Assembly (NCBI RefSeq): GCF_037975245.1
Contig: NC_092571.1
Span: 3,142,501-3,206,500, forward strand
DNA from: Apostichopus japonicus
Lineage: Eukaryota > Echinodermata > Holothuroidea > Aspidochirotida > Stichopodidae
Direction of reading: 5' to 3'
Length of the DNA stretch: 64,000 nt
Shown here: piece after piece, positions 23,801 through 37,500 of the stretch
Layout of the letters: every line of letters begins with the position of its first letter
Position numbering within the stretch: the first letter of the stretch is position 1
The notes under the pieces: model-generated
What the model saw: only the letters and a program-made list of their open reading frames with translations
Database searches by the model: none
What the model was told of the DNA's origin: nothing
Translations under genes and position numbers: made by a program

Positions 23801-26800
23801 ATTGTTTCTCACAGTAGGTATGAAACTTCATTGGTTGAATATATGATTAAATATTTTATGCAGCACTTCAACTGTCTGAGTACTTAACTAGAAAGAAGAG
23901 AATGCAAATTTTGTGTGTTTTTTTATTAAATCATTGTTAGTTAAGTATAATGGCCGTCTGATGTACTCAGCATTTGACATGTTGCACAATACAGAACTTG
24001 GTGCTGATATGGTTTCTAAATTTTGGATGGTTGTTAAGGTGGGATTATAAACTCAAACAAGAATCCCAGAGCTTAATTCTGATTCATACTCATTCTAAAA
24101 CTGGTTGATACTTAACTACAATGATAGTACCAAGCAAGCCCTGCTGTACTGAACTTCTCATCTTAGTTTCCAAGAAAGTACTAGAGTTTGTATTTCTTTT
24201 GTTTTCCTAAAGCTTGCCCCCCCCCCCATACCACCCACCCTACCATTGTCATACTCTGTTTTTACCTAAGTGAGTTGGTTTCCTGTTTTCCTTGCTTTTT
24301 GGGAATACTGTATGTTGCTCATGAATTATGCTTTTGTAACAACTTGGAGTGGTTATGGAGGAAGGTGGCACTAATTTAAGATCCAGTACTTAGGGAGGCT
24401 AACATTTAAGACAAGTTGACCATATAAAATACAACATACTGACAGTTATCGGTCACCTAAAGGTCACTCACACATTAATGTACTTTGTGTCCAATGTAAC
24501 TTTGTGTTCTTGCACAAAGCCAATGACTAAAAGTATACATAGTTATAACTATGAGTTAATGTGGTTTGAATTCTTCATTTATTGTGACCAGAAAATGGGA
24601 AAAAAACAATGAAAACTACTAAAAGATATAAGTAATTAGGCAAAGAAGTGCTTCATTACTTCTGGATGATGTGATGTATGTACTGTGTTGTTAAGTTGGT
24701 CTTTGGTCTCAGAGGGTGTTAGATTTTTAAATTTTTCCTCCTTGGCTCAATACAACAGGAAGGATTTACAAAAGTTTCTTTGGATCAGATTTGCCTTCAT
24801 AAGTAGGACCTACTCTTGGCAGGGCTAATGTTATTGTTGTTACTGTTTAGTGTATGTGCTGTGTTGTGAAAATATGCGTGACTACAGTAGTATCCACAGC
24901 AGTTTTATCTGGAAAGTTGTGGGAATTTCCCTCTATTTGGAGTTGTGAATTGTGAGATCATATATTTTTTATGAGCGAATCCCTCTATTGTGTGGCTAAC
25001 GCCAACCCTGTGAGAGTGTGTGCATGTGTGATACTGTGAATAGTAATATATAACTAATTTGTAAGAAAAGGAAATTTCAGAAGCTACTGTATGGTGACCA
25101 GATGTAAAGTTAGTTTTGGGCTGTCAGATTTTCTTTCAAATTCTGTTATCAATGGGAAGGTTTGCAGATTATTTAATCTCTCCTGTTTATTAAACCTGGT
25201 GGATTTTGGTAAACTAATCACTATTGTAATGTTTTATTGACTATTCTCACTGCATTAATCTTCTCTGGGATAATAGAACTGCATTGTGAATGGTATCCTA
25301 CTGAAATGCTTTGAGTCTGAGCTAGTGTTAACTAGTGTTCAGACTAGTGTTAACTAGTGTGGACTTGTGATAACTAGTACTATTACTAGTGATAAGACTA
25401 GTGCTAACTAATGTTAAGAAAGTTTCATTAAGAAACATTGCTTGCATTTTAGGATCTTTATAATCTCAACAATAGCAAGCAATCTTTGTTCTCTAGGAGA
25501 AATGGACACAAAAAACAACACATTTCACAGTACAATAAGACAACCATTCGTCCTAACAGATCAGCTATTTATTAGACAAAGATAAGACTACTTAACCAGG
25601 ATCCCCCCAGACCCCCCCCAAAAAAAACTGATAAATAAAAACAAAATGCAATGCAAAGACAATTTTCAAAACCAATGAAATGCATTACGTGGGATATGTA
25701 GTACTGTGATGTATTAATGTGAAGTCCTTTGGCTCCCATTATGATGAATACTGTACATAGCAAACTTATGCAACTTTTCATTTAAAGACCAAAACTCAGT
25801 TCCTGAAAGGTTTATGGAATGAACGTTAAAATATACATAGTGCCACAGTGTTTTTAACACGGTACCATAAAAAAGGGTTATAATATTTACAACCGTGGGT
25901 TAATGTGTAATATTTCCTTGTTCCAGTTGCAAAGCTTGGCAAAGTTGAAATTGTTTGCTGATTTGATCATGCCTGCTGGAATTTAGTCTTTTGGTTCACT
26001 AATTTCAACATATTGTTTTCATACACCCTTAAATATTTGCTTTGGTGGTATTTTTGTACAGAACCACCACCAGGATCTGGCAAAATTCACAGCAAAAAAA
26101 AAGCAGCTTTAAAAGTAGGTTAAGATTGCTAATATCTGCTTTCATTTTTTTTAACAACGATCCCTTTTCTGGTCTGCAGGTACTAACAGCTATCTTTCTT
26201 GTTGTCTGTGACATCATCTTTATCTTCCTACTAACATTCACCTCACGTCGACAGAGAGCGGCCGCAAGGACCGGGGAAATACTTAATAGTGCGTATTGAT
26301 GCATGCATTTGTGTGTAATTTCCCGCTTTTCCATTTACTTTTGTTGAATTTTATTAGGATATTTAATTTGAAAATTAGAAAAAATTCCTGGCAGCAAAAG
26401 TTTGTTAAATTTTGCATTCGTACATTTGTACAGTACATTGTTTGATAAAGGGCAGCAAATAAATATCAAACCCATGATATTGTTTTTTCTGTTAGCCTTT
26501 CCTCTCAATTTAACAATAACAAGTTCACCCAGATTCTTATATGCAAATTAGGCAGTTTAAGTTAATTCTGAGTACTGTGAAAGGGTTGCAATTGTAGGCT
26601 GATAGTATTTGTGCCTGTCTTACAAAAAAGGACCAGAATTGTTTGATGTTCAGTGTCAGATATCTCTACTTTATGCATAATAGACTAAATATTATTTATC
26701 ACGGAGGTTGACGATGGTTAAATACCAGTGGTGTGCACAGGATTTCAAATGGTGGGGGAGTAAAATTGAACATTAATCCCCCCCTCAATGATTGAGGTTA

Positions 26801-29800
26801 CAGGCCTGAACTTTACTTTACTGTATGGAAAGGCCAGAGGCAAATGTAGGATTTTTATAGGGAAGGGGTGTGGCCTATGGTAATTATATGGGGGTCTGGG
26901 GTTTCTCCCTCACAGAAAAACAAAAAACTTAAGATGTCCGATGCAATCCGAGGCATATTTAGATTATAAATTAGATCTATATGAGTTGCTCTAAATGCAA
27001 GATTGTGCTACTAAGAAATGATAATTTCAAAAGTCCCATTCCCCACCCCCAATTGCTGAGTTAGGTTGGTGCTTGAACCTTTTTGAAAGGGCCATAAGCA
27101 AATCTATGATTTAGTAATAGGGGCGGGGGGGGGGTTGGTGCTGCCATGGATTCATTCAAACCAACTCCCATGTAGGTGGGGGGCACCTACTGTACACTGA
27201 AAAACCAAAACAATTAGGTATCTTTAGAATAAATTAGGTCTATATTAGTAACTCTGATGCAATGTTGTGCTAATAAATACCTTGTGTGGTGTAGCAGTGA
27301 TCTAATTCCCCCCCACTGACTACAAAAGCACCCCTGACTGAATAATCTCCCCAACTGATGATGGAGGGGCAGGGGGGGTGGGGACTGGTCCCCACCCCAG
27401 ACATGCAACATGCCACTGCTACACAAAACAAGCAAGTGAAGCAACTATAATTGTCTTAATGGATGGCAAAATTCTTTATTGTAGTGAGTAATTTAATTTA
27501 CTGTTTGTCATGGCTGAATTGGTGTTGAGAGGCCACTTTAGAAATGTTATCGTTTTGTTAAGTTACAAGTGGTTGTGAATTACAGAGAAGTTTGATTTGA
27601 TAGTATGTGATCCATCCTCTAGTGAGCCGTTGTTCCCCTTCAGGTTGTCCTTGGTAACCTATCCAGTTTCACATATCAAGTTGTCCATTCTGGCATTTCA
27701 AGTTGTCCAAAGTGACAATCGAAAGATCTAATCATAGGACTTTAATGAATGTAGTGCCTTATTGAGGTTTTACAATGGCCTTATCAATCATCACTTCTAC
27801 AGTGTCAGGGCCTTGTTTCATGTATGAACACCCAGTCAGACTTTCAGGTAGATAGAATATTTGTGGTACTTTCAAATCAGAGGACTTATCTACATTTTAC
27901 CGATTGAATGGTCACAATTAACATTACTTATTTCTCTTCAGGTAATTGGAATGCTAAAAATGCAGCCAGAATCAGTCAGAATGGTTCTGTGCTACCGGTG
28001 TGCTGCTTACTTCTTCCTTGCATGATCACACTCTTTGCACAACCAGTCGTATCATTCCATTCTGAGTTGAATATGAATAATCTTGAAGGAAGGCCTATGA
28101 TTGGTCGAAAGCTGCTAATGGTGGCTGATGTAAGTAACCATGTTCTCATCTGGTTTGAATACCTACTGTTATTTTGTGGACCTGTTACAATCGAATTAAA
28201 TAAAAACGTCAAATTTCCATGGACATTCTCCGTCACCTTCCGGCAGCAATCTTGTCAGCAGAAGGAAAATATAACCATCTTGGTGAAAATGTGAAAGTTC
28301 AGTTAAAGGGTGTGAAGACTCGCGCACAAAGAAACGTCTCATGCCGGTAATCTGACCTAGTTTCAAATGAGGTGTAACAGAAGTGTTAGACACCACCATC
28401 GATCCCATAAAATACACGCACAGCTTGCTACCGTTGGTAATTAGACACTAGTGGACAGTCAACACATACAGCTACGGTCAATACCCACAACACAGTGTAC
28501 ATAGCAGCGTGGACATCTCAGGTCTAGATAAAAGATAACAAGGTATCACGTTTCATTACTGTCTGCATTTCGTAGCGACAAGAAGAAAACGTCATTTGCA
28601 AGCAACGGAAAGTTAACTTTTTCAGATGGCCGCACGCGGTTTGGGGCGAGTCTTCAATGCCTTTAACCTATCAATGTTTTCCAGATCTCTGTTTAGTACA
28701 CAATTGTGATGATGTTTAACAACGACAATTACATTCCATACTAGCAGTTGATGTCTTCTTACTCTTATTCCTTTCTTCTCTTCACAGAGCGGTGTCGACA
28801 ATTTTGGTTTTGCAGTCGGCATTTTTGCTGCTCTTTTGTATGCAACCGTGAGGATCACTACAATAAAGGATTCGGTGAGTAGTTTGCTCATATCGACATC
28901 ATAACTTTTATTCACGACTTGACAGATTGCGTTCGTCGTTAATTTCTTGATGTATGCAGAACGTGTTACAGATGACACACACTGTAGGCGAATTACCGTG
29001 ACCTTCCAGTCTGTTGGTTTTTTAGTTCTTCTAAGATATGCGATGTACTAGACATCCGTTTGGTATTAACTATTTAATGAAAACTTTGTTGGATTTAATT
29101 GAATTATTTAATGGGAATTTTATGGCAACTACAATTTCAAGAAGAAAAACAATTGGTTTTAGAACATGGTAAAATTACTTTAGCAGGATAAATGTAGTTT
29201 TATATTCCACCCCCATCCCTGGTCCCTACTGCCTATGGATGTGAGTACTATGATTATATACTGCTCCCATCCCTGGTCCCTCCTGCATGTTGTTGTGACT
29301 ACTATGATTATATACTGCCCCCATCCCTGGTCCCTCCTGCCTGTATGCATTTGGAAGGGTAACCCAGTCAGTCACTGCCCACTTAGTAGCAGTGGTTGAT
29401 CATGATTTCGAACATTTTCAAGTATCCGTCAATTTCCATTATGGGAAGAGCTCCAGGTGCGGGCAGCAATGAAAGGTGTGACAACCACTCTCTCCAAGAG
29501 TCAAACTGTGACAGTGTGGTATGCTCTGCAGGTGTGGATCCATGGAGTGGGGGGGGGGTGGTTGAAGGTGTGCACCCTTCTTTGCATTGTCACACTAAAC
29601 ATTTTACGTAGTTATTAGCACAATCTTGAGTGTAGTCCTAATTTGTTGCCTATATATGCCTTAGAAAGCACTATTTGACATTTAAAATTCTGAGGGTTTA
29701 TTAACATCCACCCCCCCTCCTCCTCTACCCACATATAAATGCCTTCAACAACCTCAGGGCCACTCATGCTCTTTTTTAATATCCTGGATGACTCCCTTCT

Positions 29801-32800
29801 CTGTGGGTGCCTAGGAATTAACTTCTGCTAAACTTGATGGTTCTTATCACTTCAGATTTACAGTAAAGATGTGATACGTCCAGAGATTGGCTTCCACGGT
29901 CTGTCCGCACTAGCTTGCCTGGTGTACTGTAGCTCCATCGTATCATATGACATCTCACCAGACTACATCATCAATGCATTACCCTGGTTAATTGGAATGT
30001 GAGTACTATATAAAGCCAGCTGCCTCGACTGTTGGCATCAACGATGTTTGTTTGTCTTGATCTGTCAATAGTTGGTGGTATCCCACCTGTTCATGAATGA
30101 CAATAAAACCTTTTTTAGATTTCAATGTGTTTGAAATGAAAGACTATGGACAGGGTGCATATGTCTAGCATTCACACTAATGACTTGAACAAAGGAATTC
30201 CAAGTCATTTGAACAGAGGAATTCCAAGTCATTTGAACAAAGAAATTCAATTCATTTGTCATTTGAACAGAAACAGTCAAGTTCTCAGAAGAACTCTGTT
30301 ATTAAGGGGGATTGTCAAGGTTAGGTTATGTGGACTTGAACAATCGAAAAAACAACGGTGTCCTCGGTCTGAATGTAAAACACATGTTTCTTGAAACAAC
30401 TTTGTTAAGAATCTATTACTAGTGTAAAGTTGACATTAATGTAATTTTGTTCAGTAATGTTTCTTGTAAGCAGGGTCGTATTTCCTTAGAAACAAAGAAA
30501 TAACTGTTAGCTACCTCCTCATTCCAAGTTATCTCGTAGAGTAGTACTATAAGTTACCCACTTAATGTTACATTATCATCTTTTTTCATCCCAAATATTT
30601 TTCCTTTCTTGAAAGAAAGAGTAAATCAATACCCCAAATCCAACTAAGTTACAACATCACTCATTTTACCGAATGTTGTGCTTAATCATTGCTCATATCT
30701 ATCGATTGTCCCAGTGCTAACTCAACTGTAGAATAACCCAAACACAGGAAGCTCAAACGGTGATATTTATAGTTTTGACAGGATCTACCTACTCCCCATT
30801 TGCTGTACTTGGGACTTGACTGAAATGTTTGCTTTCTGTTCCACTTGTTAACTTTATTTCTTTTTCTTTTGATCAACAGGGCCTTGCTGGGATTACAAGA
30901 CCTCTTTGTATCCTTGTTAAATAGTCAAGTAATAGTGAACCAATGACAATGACAGTGTGCAATATGTTGGCGTGTTAAGTAGCTTTTGTATTCAGGTATC
31001 ATTCAAAATCAAACTGCAGTGATTGAACTTAAAACACCTTTTTTTCCATCATATGAAAGTTAATCAGCGAGTTATGAATGAGATTGACTTCATTCTCAAC
31101 ATTTTGTAACCCAGACATGTTCTTCATATTAGTATTCAGCAAAATGAAAAAAGTTGATGTTTATATTAAACTTAGAAATACACAAGGCATATGAGTTTCC
31201 TAGAAAAGAAGTTCCCCTCAAGCCTGAGTAATATGTTTAACATAATTCTCTTCAAAACCATTGCTTTGAATTTGGTCTTTAACCACAATACGACAGATTG
31301 TGTTCATGACGTGGCGTTTCACCAGATCAACGGCTAGAGTTCCGAGAGTGAGACCCAGAGTTGAAGATGGTACCATGCTTCTATACAACGATGGCACAAG
31401 CATCAACTTTGACCAAGATGACCGGTCAACAGTGTCTCAAAATACCAGAAGAGATTCGTCCAAAGAAGACCCACAGCAGAAAGAAAGAAGTGATGTAAGT
31501 GCTGAGGAAATAATTTACCCACTGTATTCAAATTTGAGGCATAATTGTTTGCAGGTATTAATCTAAAATAATTCTCAGATATTTAAGGGTAGGGGGTCAA
31601 GTTGAACTAATTTGTGTCTTTGCTTTAAAGGCAAAGACATAAATAAGCTTTAAAGGGTAAAATATAGAATATGTGTAAATCTTGATCGAAGGTGACAATT
31701 TTTGGTCTTGTTAAAATTTTGGAGGCAATAGTTCCTATTTCAATATACAGTTTTATTGTGAAGAATGTTGACAAGAGTTTGGAGACTTAATAAATAAAAT
31801 CAATTGATAAACTTGCAATCAATGAATAAATTCAAACTTATCAAATTTCACATAATGAACTTTGCAATATCATGTTTTTCTGATGCAACAGAATTGTCAA
31901 AGTGAAGATCATTTACTCTGTCACTGATTGGGTCTTGCAATTTCTTTCCCTCATTACAGACGATCGACAGTGGCGTGGAAGAGAGGAGCATTGGAAGGGT
32001 ACAAGGGAGTACTTCTACAGATGGGGTGGTATCATCTGACCTAGATAATCAGAGGGATGTCAAAGTTCAAGTCATCTCCTACCCTCATCTCCAGAAGACA
32101 GCTGGTCCTGAAGAGGATCTCTTCATGAACAGACAGAATCTTCAACCTGGCAAAAACAGAGAGCTAGAGGATGATTTTGAGGTGAGCAAACTATGTAACT
32201 GTCTTTGGCCCAAGAAAACAGTAGAATTACTTTAAAAAAAAACATTTTGTGCAAATGTTCATGGTTCCCATGCCATCTGGAAAAACTCAGGGAAGATGGT
32301 AGACTCATACTGTGTAATTTGCCATAATAACATTCATGAAATTTAGCAAACGCATAGGATCTTGCCGTACAATTAGAAAGACACCACTGACAAAAGAAAT
32401 TGCAAGCTGTCAATATTTCACATTTTATATTTTCTTAGGATACTAAATAGAGAATCTAAGGATACTAAATAGAGAATTGGCACATACTTGTTACGAGGGC
32501 CGGATTAAGATATTGGACTACAGGTAAATGTAGGCAATGAAATGGCAGCTCAAAGTTGCAGTGAGGTACTGTACAGCCTTACTCTTGCACACCTAGCTAG
32601 TATATGCCTAGAACTAGAGGAGCCCTACAAAAGCAAAGTTACCCTTGTAGGTAATTTTGCCGATGTTCTTTGGATATGTCTGAGACAAAATAGGCCTAGC
32701 TGCATATTAATGATTCTGCGACATGTTTTACTTTGTTCATCACAAACTCTTTGTGGACAAGGAAAATGTGCAATTATGTAACACCATGTATCTCCCTAAC

Positions 32801-34515
32801 CTTACTTTACAGAAAATATTGATTTTGTTTTTTTTAAATAATTGTCTGAATGGAATCTTTTTAAGCAGATAAATTTAGAGTACTTATACATATTGATTCA
32901 TTATTTCATCTCTGGAGGCCCCTGAGCTCTAAAGCCCACGTATTAATCTGGCACTGATTGTTACATGAAAGCAAGTAAAAAATAACACACATTTCCTTGG
33001 AACAAGAATAAAGAATTCATAATTACAAAATAGTTACAAAAATATCGAAGATCAATCGGCTACCAAATTGGCAAGTTTTAGAAAATACTGTAGGAATCCT
33101 ACAGTACGAAAGAGGAAAACTGTAGAATCAGTTAATAATAATAATTAATATTTAACAGTTCTTATGTAGCGCAACTTACAATAAAGTCTCGCCGCGCTGT
33201 ACTTAACACTGGTCATTGGTAACTTGTCACACCTACACACCAAAGTGTGCACAATTCAAACCACAGTGCACTACAGCCACGTGTCCCCTGGGGACTTCCC
33301 ATAGGGTGCAGCCAAAAACCGGCACACGCAACTATATTTACAAGTCACCTCGCAAGTCCCCATTTATACACCTGGGTGAAGAGAGGCAATGGAGATAAAG
33401 TGCCTTAGTTTAGTATATACATAAACATTAAAAAACCACTGCTCCATAAATGGTGCACATTATTTACAGCCAGTCTGGAATTGGTTTTTGTGTACTCTTG
33501 TTAAGAATTATTGCCTGCCTGTACCCAATAATCTGAAACATATGAAGAAGGCAACAACTTCTTCCAAATTCTTATAAATGCAGATTTTCTCACAAAATGT
33601 TTTAGACGATGTCTTTAGGATCGGCAGAGTTTTCCACAGGGACTACACTCATCATGCAAACCCGCTTCTCAGTGTTAAGCCAAAATACTCATGTAATGTC
33701 TAAATAACTTCATCAATGTTCTCAGAAGAGCGCCATTGGGGTGACATTTAATACTAAATGATAACCTTTGAAGTTGATGGAATGGCAGAGTTTTGTATTA
33801 AACACAGATGTCCTGTTGCAAACAGAATAAGCTTCTTCAAACCTCCATGTGAGCCATTAAAAGAGGTCTTGCCTCATTGGCTGGCCATGCCTCTGTTGAT
33901 GCAGATGATGGTGAAGATATTGTTCGGTGAGATTGTGTCTGGTGACAATACCTTTCAGCTGTTGGTAAAACAGACAAACTTGTAAACCAGGGGTGGGTAT
34001 GAAATGGATCCTCTGGGCCACAGTGAAATTTCGTACCCAATCCACACGCCAATGGAATGGAGGATTACATTATATAAGGGAACATGAAGATCAAAGAACT
34101 TCTACATGTGTATCATACATCTGTTATGTTGAAGGTATATTATATATACAAAACTCCCAAAAGTATACAAATTGTAATATTTTGCAGGTTGTTTCCCCCC
34201 AAATTTTCCCCATGGCTTTCCCTTTAGCCACCCACCTGTGTGTTGCAAACAAATGAACAAACAAATAGAAACATCTACAATTTCATCAATATCAAGCATC
34301 TCCACCTTTTCCCTTTGCAGTGGGATTTCTCTGATATCAACCAAAGCCAAAGTGGAAAATGGAATGGAGAAGACTGGGATGAAGAGACAGTTCTTAAGGA
34401 GATAGAGGATGAACTTAGGAAAGCAGATGAAGAGGAGATGGCCTCGACTCCATCACTGTCATACAACAGCCAGCAGGAGCTGGGTGATGACGACGACATG
34501 TACCATGTAATGTAA
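20870..34515 (+). CDS. TMEM44: TMEM44-like seven-pass membrane protein, ten coding exons, 540 aa
   Basis: Coding exons are 20870-21195, 23649-23775, 26180-26288, 27942-28129, 28788-28874, 29856-29998, 30880-30907, 31297-31494, 31960-32181 and 34321-34515. All borders are GT-AG and all phases agree, giving 1623 nt. Residues 1-75 are Ser/Thr-rich with N-glycosylation motifs. Seven hydrophobic segments follow: about 90-107, 124-145, 152-173, a fourth near 200-220, a fifth near 255-275, a sixth near 288-310, and a seventh across exons 6-8. Family landmarks are the GLSALACLVYCSSIVSYD segment, then PWLIGM, and an acidic C-terminal tail (WDFSDIN ... EDWDEETV) like the vertebrate WDPEDVN tail. Human TMEM44 is ~475 aa, so this one has a longer N-terminus and tail. 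The biochemical role is unknown. Exon 7 is only 28 nt. ATG 20870 was chosen because the frame upstream offers no other ATG. Confidence 0.88.
21485..21952. mobile_element. Possible MITE in TMEM44-like intron 1
   Basis: The left end GGGATATGCCCA and right end TGGGCACATCCC are inverted copies with one mismatch. The interior has TGGGCGGC-type blocks. No clear target duplication was found. Confidence 0.4.
22340..22470. repeat. Dispersed repeat, second copy at ~30180-30370
   Basis: Both copies share AAAGGAATTCCAAGTC, then TCAGAAGAA-CTCT and GTTAAGGG-type blocks, in the same order and orientation within introns of the TMEM44-like gene. The 30 kb copy also has the AATTCCAAGTCATTTGAAC motif repeated. 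Confidence 0.6.
26740..27420. other. G-rich repeat-like stretch in TMEM44-like intron 3
   Basis: G/C-runs and CAGTGG-type ends (CAGTGGTGTGCAC at ~26726, inverted ACATGCCACTG at ~27408) resemble the hAT MITEs of the first 13 kb. The flanking bases do not form a duplication, so this is only a suggestion. Confidence 0.3.
28307..28662. mobile_element. TTAA-target MITE (piggyBac-like), 356 bp, TMEM44-like intron 4
   Basis: Flanked by TTAA on both sides (28303-28306, 28663-28666). The termini are AGGGTGTGAAGACTCGCGC and, inverted, AGGCATTGAAGACTCGCCC. A second copy of the same family is at 39827-40188. It is non-coding; the overlapping 118-codon minus frame is a shadow. Confidence 0.85.
29206..29342. 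repeat. Short tandem repeat, ~3 copies
   Basis: A unit with CCCATCCCTGGTCCCTCCTGC followed by an ACTATGATTATATACTG-type block, in intron 5 of the TMEM44-like gene. It is not derived from an exon. Confidence 0.75.
33140..33410. repeat. Dispersed repeat in TMEM44-like intron 9
   Basis: Contains CTTATGTAGCGCAACTTACA and CTCGCCGCGCTGTACTTA, a pattern common in dispersed short repeats of marine invertebrates. I know it from the style of the sequence only; a repeat-database search would settle it. Confidence 0.4.
33747..33752 (-). terminator. Candidate poly(A) signal of CLCN6
   Basis: On the minus strand this reads ATTAAA, the commonest variant signal, about 105 bp past the CLCN6 stop codon (33857-33859). 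Confidence 0.35.
33857..33958 (-). CDS. CLCN6: CLCN6 last exon, inside the last TMEM44-like intron
   Basis: After acceptor CCAACAG, the exon completes CBS domain 2 ([15 protein letters not shown]) and ends at TAA 33857-33859, with a short His/Gln-rich tail. It joins in phase 0 to the exon ending at 37084, whose donor GAG|GTTCGT is weak. It lies wholly within intron 9 (32182-34320) of the plus-strand gene. Confidence 0.88.
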   Translation of the reverse strand: MKGIVTRHNLTEQYLHHHLHQQRHGQPMRQDLF

Positions 34516-37500
34516 TCTACAGATCATTCACTACGCTCGATTTGTAGTCTTCATATCATGGGCATCTAGCTGTTTCATTCCGATTGTTCTTACTGTAAAT
34601 GGTATCACATGAGCAATATGACTTTAAACTGCTGAATAAAATGTAGTATACACAGGATTGATAATAGTTAAATATAAACTAGCAATACAAAGCTAATGCC
34701 TGACAACTATGCATAATGTGATAAACAAGGGACAATTGCTAATAGGTTATACACTTAAGAAATTAAAGGTGCTAATTCTTTTAAATACGCAATAGCTTTT
34801 TTCCTTCATTTTTTTTTTTTTTTAAATTTGCATCTTGCCTTAATAGATAAAAGTACACCTACAATCAAAAAGTTTGTGATTGTTATTACTACCAAAAAGT
34901 ACTGTTAATTTTAAAGATTTTGTGAATATTTGTCATCGCATTAGTCACTATATATGTGTTCAGCTTCCTCGAGTTCAAAAAAAGGAGGTATTCACACCAG
35001 GTTACAACTTTACATTTTCAATGTTTGCTTATTTGCTTACCAACTTGGTTAAAAATTTTGTACATAGCATTTTTAAATATTTCATTTTGCTTCACACAAG
35101 TTATTCTTATTGCCTATGCAATCTAGTTTACCTGACCTGTTTGTGAACCGCCCCCCCCCCCCACCCCACAGTGCATATTTAATCAAGAAAATGTAATTCT
35201 TCAACAAAACTTCTATGTTAAACACTGGGCAAAATTACACAAATAATTTTACTAGGTTTGTCTGTACTGCTAGTATTACAATCAGGAGATTTTAGAAGTA
35301 CTTAAATAGAACAGAGCTTTCTATACTGTAATTAGATTTGAATATGTGCAATGAACCAAAATGCTAAGCCAGTACCAGTTTAATAGTACTATCTTTGATA
35401 CAGTCAAGATAATAACAATAATAATTTGAACTATCTTCATTTTTATACATACATTAAGTTTTTTCATCTCAAGTTATAATAACTTATGTTTTTTGTTATT
35501 GTATATTTCATAATTTTATTTGAAAACTTAAAATAAAAAATGGGGGATTTTGCCAGAGGTACTTACCTCTGGCAAAATACTTAATACTGCATAAAAGGTT
35601 AATGGAACCAAAACAGATTCATTCTTTAGACAAAGATACTAGAGTTAAGTAGTTTAGCCATCTTCAATCAGTCTCCTCTTCTTACGTGTTTGCTTGAATT
35701 CTGTAATCTCATGCTGGTCTTTTACTTTAACTTCTGACTCTTTGTCTTTCTGGAAAGTCTACATTTTATATCACATTGCCTGTACATATACATGACAGTT
35801 TTTGCAATCACTTAAATAGTTCACAAGAAAGGGAAAAGGCGTTGATTGGATTATCTTAATAGGTTTAGTGTGACATTAATCACATTGTAAAATATTGCGG
35901 TTTGGATGACTACTTTGAATGTATAAGTTAACTAGTAACCCCTAATTTATTTCAGTACAGAAATTTGAGCATGATGAAAACTTTTGTCTGCATGTTGTTA
36001 TCCTGTTTATATCTGCGACTGGTTTATGTCGTTGCTTTTGCTAAGCTGATACCCCTGCACTGGTATATTGGATGTTGACACAGTCAGATGATTTATCAAG
36101 ACATCTATATTGGTTAGGCAAAATAATTTAATGACACCTGAAAATATTGAGGTCCAAAGTCTACTGAGACTAACAATTCATATGGACCTATAAAAGAAAA
36201 AACTGACATTATAATACAACTGCGCAATATTGAGGTGTACCATAGTCAAACGAAGCACAGAGCTTCACTATAACCTGCCAAATAAATTTAACTACCTGGT
36301 AATGTTCCAAAGCTGTTAAAGCAAAATGCTGCTATAAGCTATATTACGTTAACATAGGGCTATGTTTCCCTGACAAGGAGGGATCAATTTACGGCACTCC
36401 TTCATTTGTGTAACAGTAATTTTCGGTCGTGTAAATGTTGCACCAGAATTGAAGATATCTAATTCAAGTTAGAGGAATGTATTTATCTCCACATAGGTCA
36501 ACCTATCACAAGTATCATAGAATTCTTTCATCTTTCCTCTTCTATTCTATTCTGTAGAAACTATATATAGACTATTCTTATATTTTGAAGATTATTGAAT
36601 GATTCCTTTGTCTTAAATGCCATAACTTGTGTCTTAGCCAATCGGTGCCAAATTCAGTACACAGAGAAGAGAGAAATGGAGAGGAGTTTTTTTGACCAAA
36701 AGAAATAAAATCACAAGACATCATCTGCCGTTTGTTCTTATCTTCATTTGTCATTGAAATGCATTTTGGTGTTTGGTATTATAGGGACATTGACGTTCTA
36801 CTGTAATTTATAATTTGTCAAATTTAATTTATATTTTATAATTGGACATTTCTACAATGTTCATATTCATGTCATGTCTACTATCTGTTAGATCAAACTG
36901 GTGGCATGTGCATCAGCAATCGAATATAATTGACCTATACACTGTAATGTGAGGCATTAATGCCAGTAAAGATTCTTATAACCATGAGAAAAGCATGTTT
37001 GAACACACCTGTGAGTGTAGCATGTGTGGGATTTCACAAAGGGGTGGGGGGTGGTATCTATCATGAAACAAAAGAGCACGAACCTCTCCTATTTGATTAA
37101 CAACAACCAGGTGTCTGAGTCCCATAGTCCTGAAGAGGTTAAAGACCTTTGAAACAGGAGCAGTAGGAGAGACGGTGTATGGACAAGTATTCATATACCT
37201 AGAAACATCCTACAGAGAAAAACAAAAGATTATAACAAAAGATATAACAAAAGATATAAAACAAAAGAATTCATGCATATTCCATCAAAAAGGAAATTAC
37301 TGAATTGCTAATTAATATTTCAACTGCTGTTTCAATTTTCGAGACACTCACCATTACGATATGCTACGTGTCTGGAATGTTGCTTCCAGAGGACATACAT
37401 AGCTCAGCTATTTTGATGGTTAAATGGTAATTTTTCATAAAATAGAAAAGTGGTACAGAAATACAACCTGCACTGTTAGCAGTCGTTTTTAACATTCTAC

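Noticed and set aside
26726-27418. hAT MITE with CAGTGG ends
   Set aside because: Inverted ends are weak and the flanking bases do not match, so only noted as repeat-like.
28622-28978. 118-codon minus-strand open frame
   Set aside because: Overlaps the end of a TTAA MITE and runs antisense through TMEM44-like exon 5.
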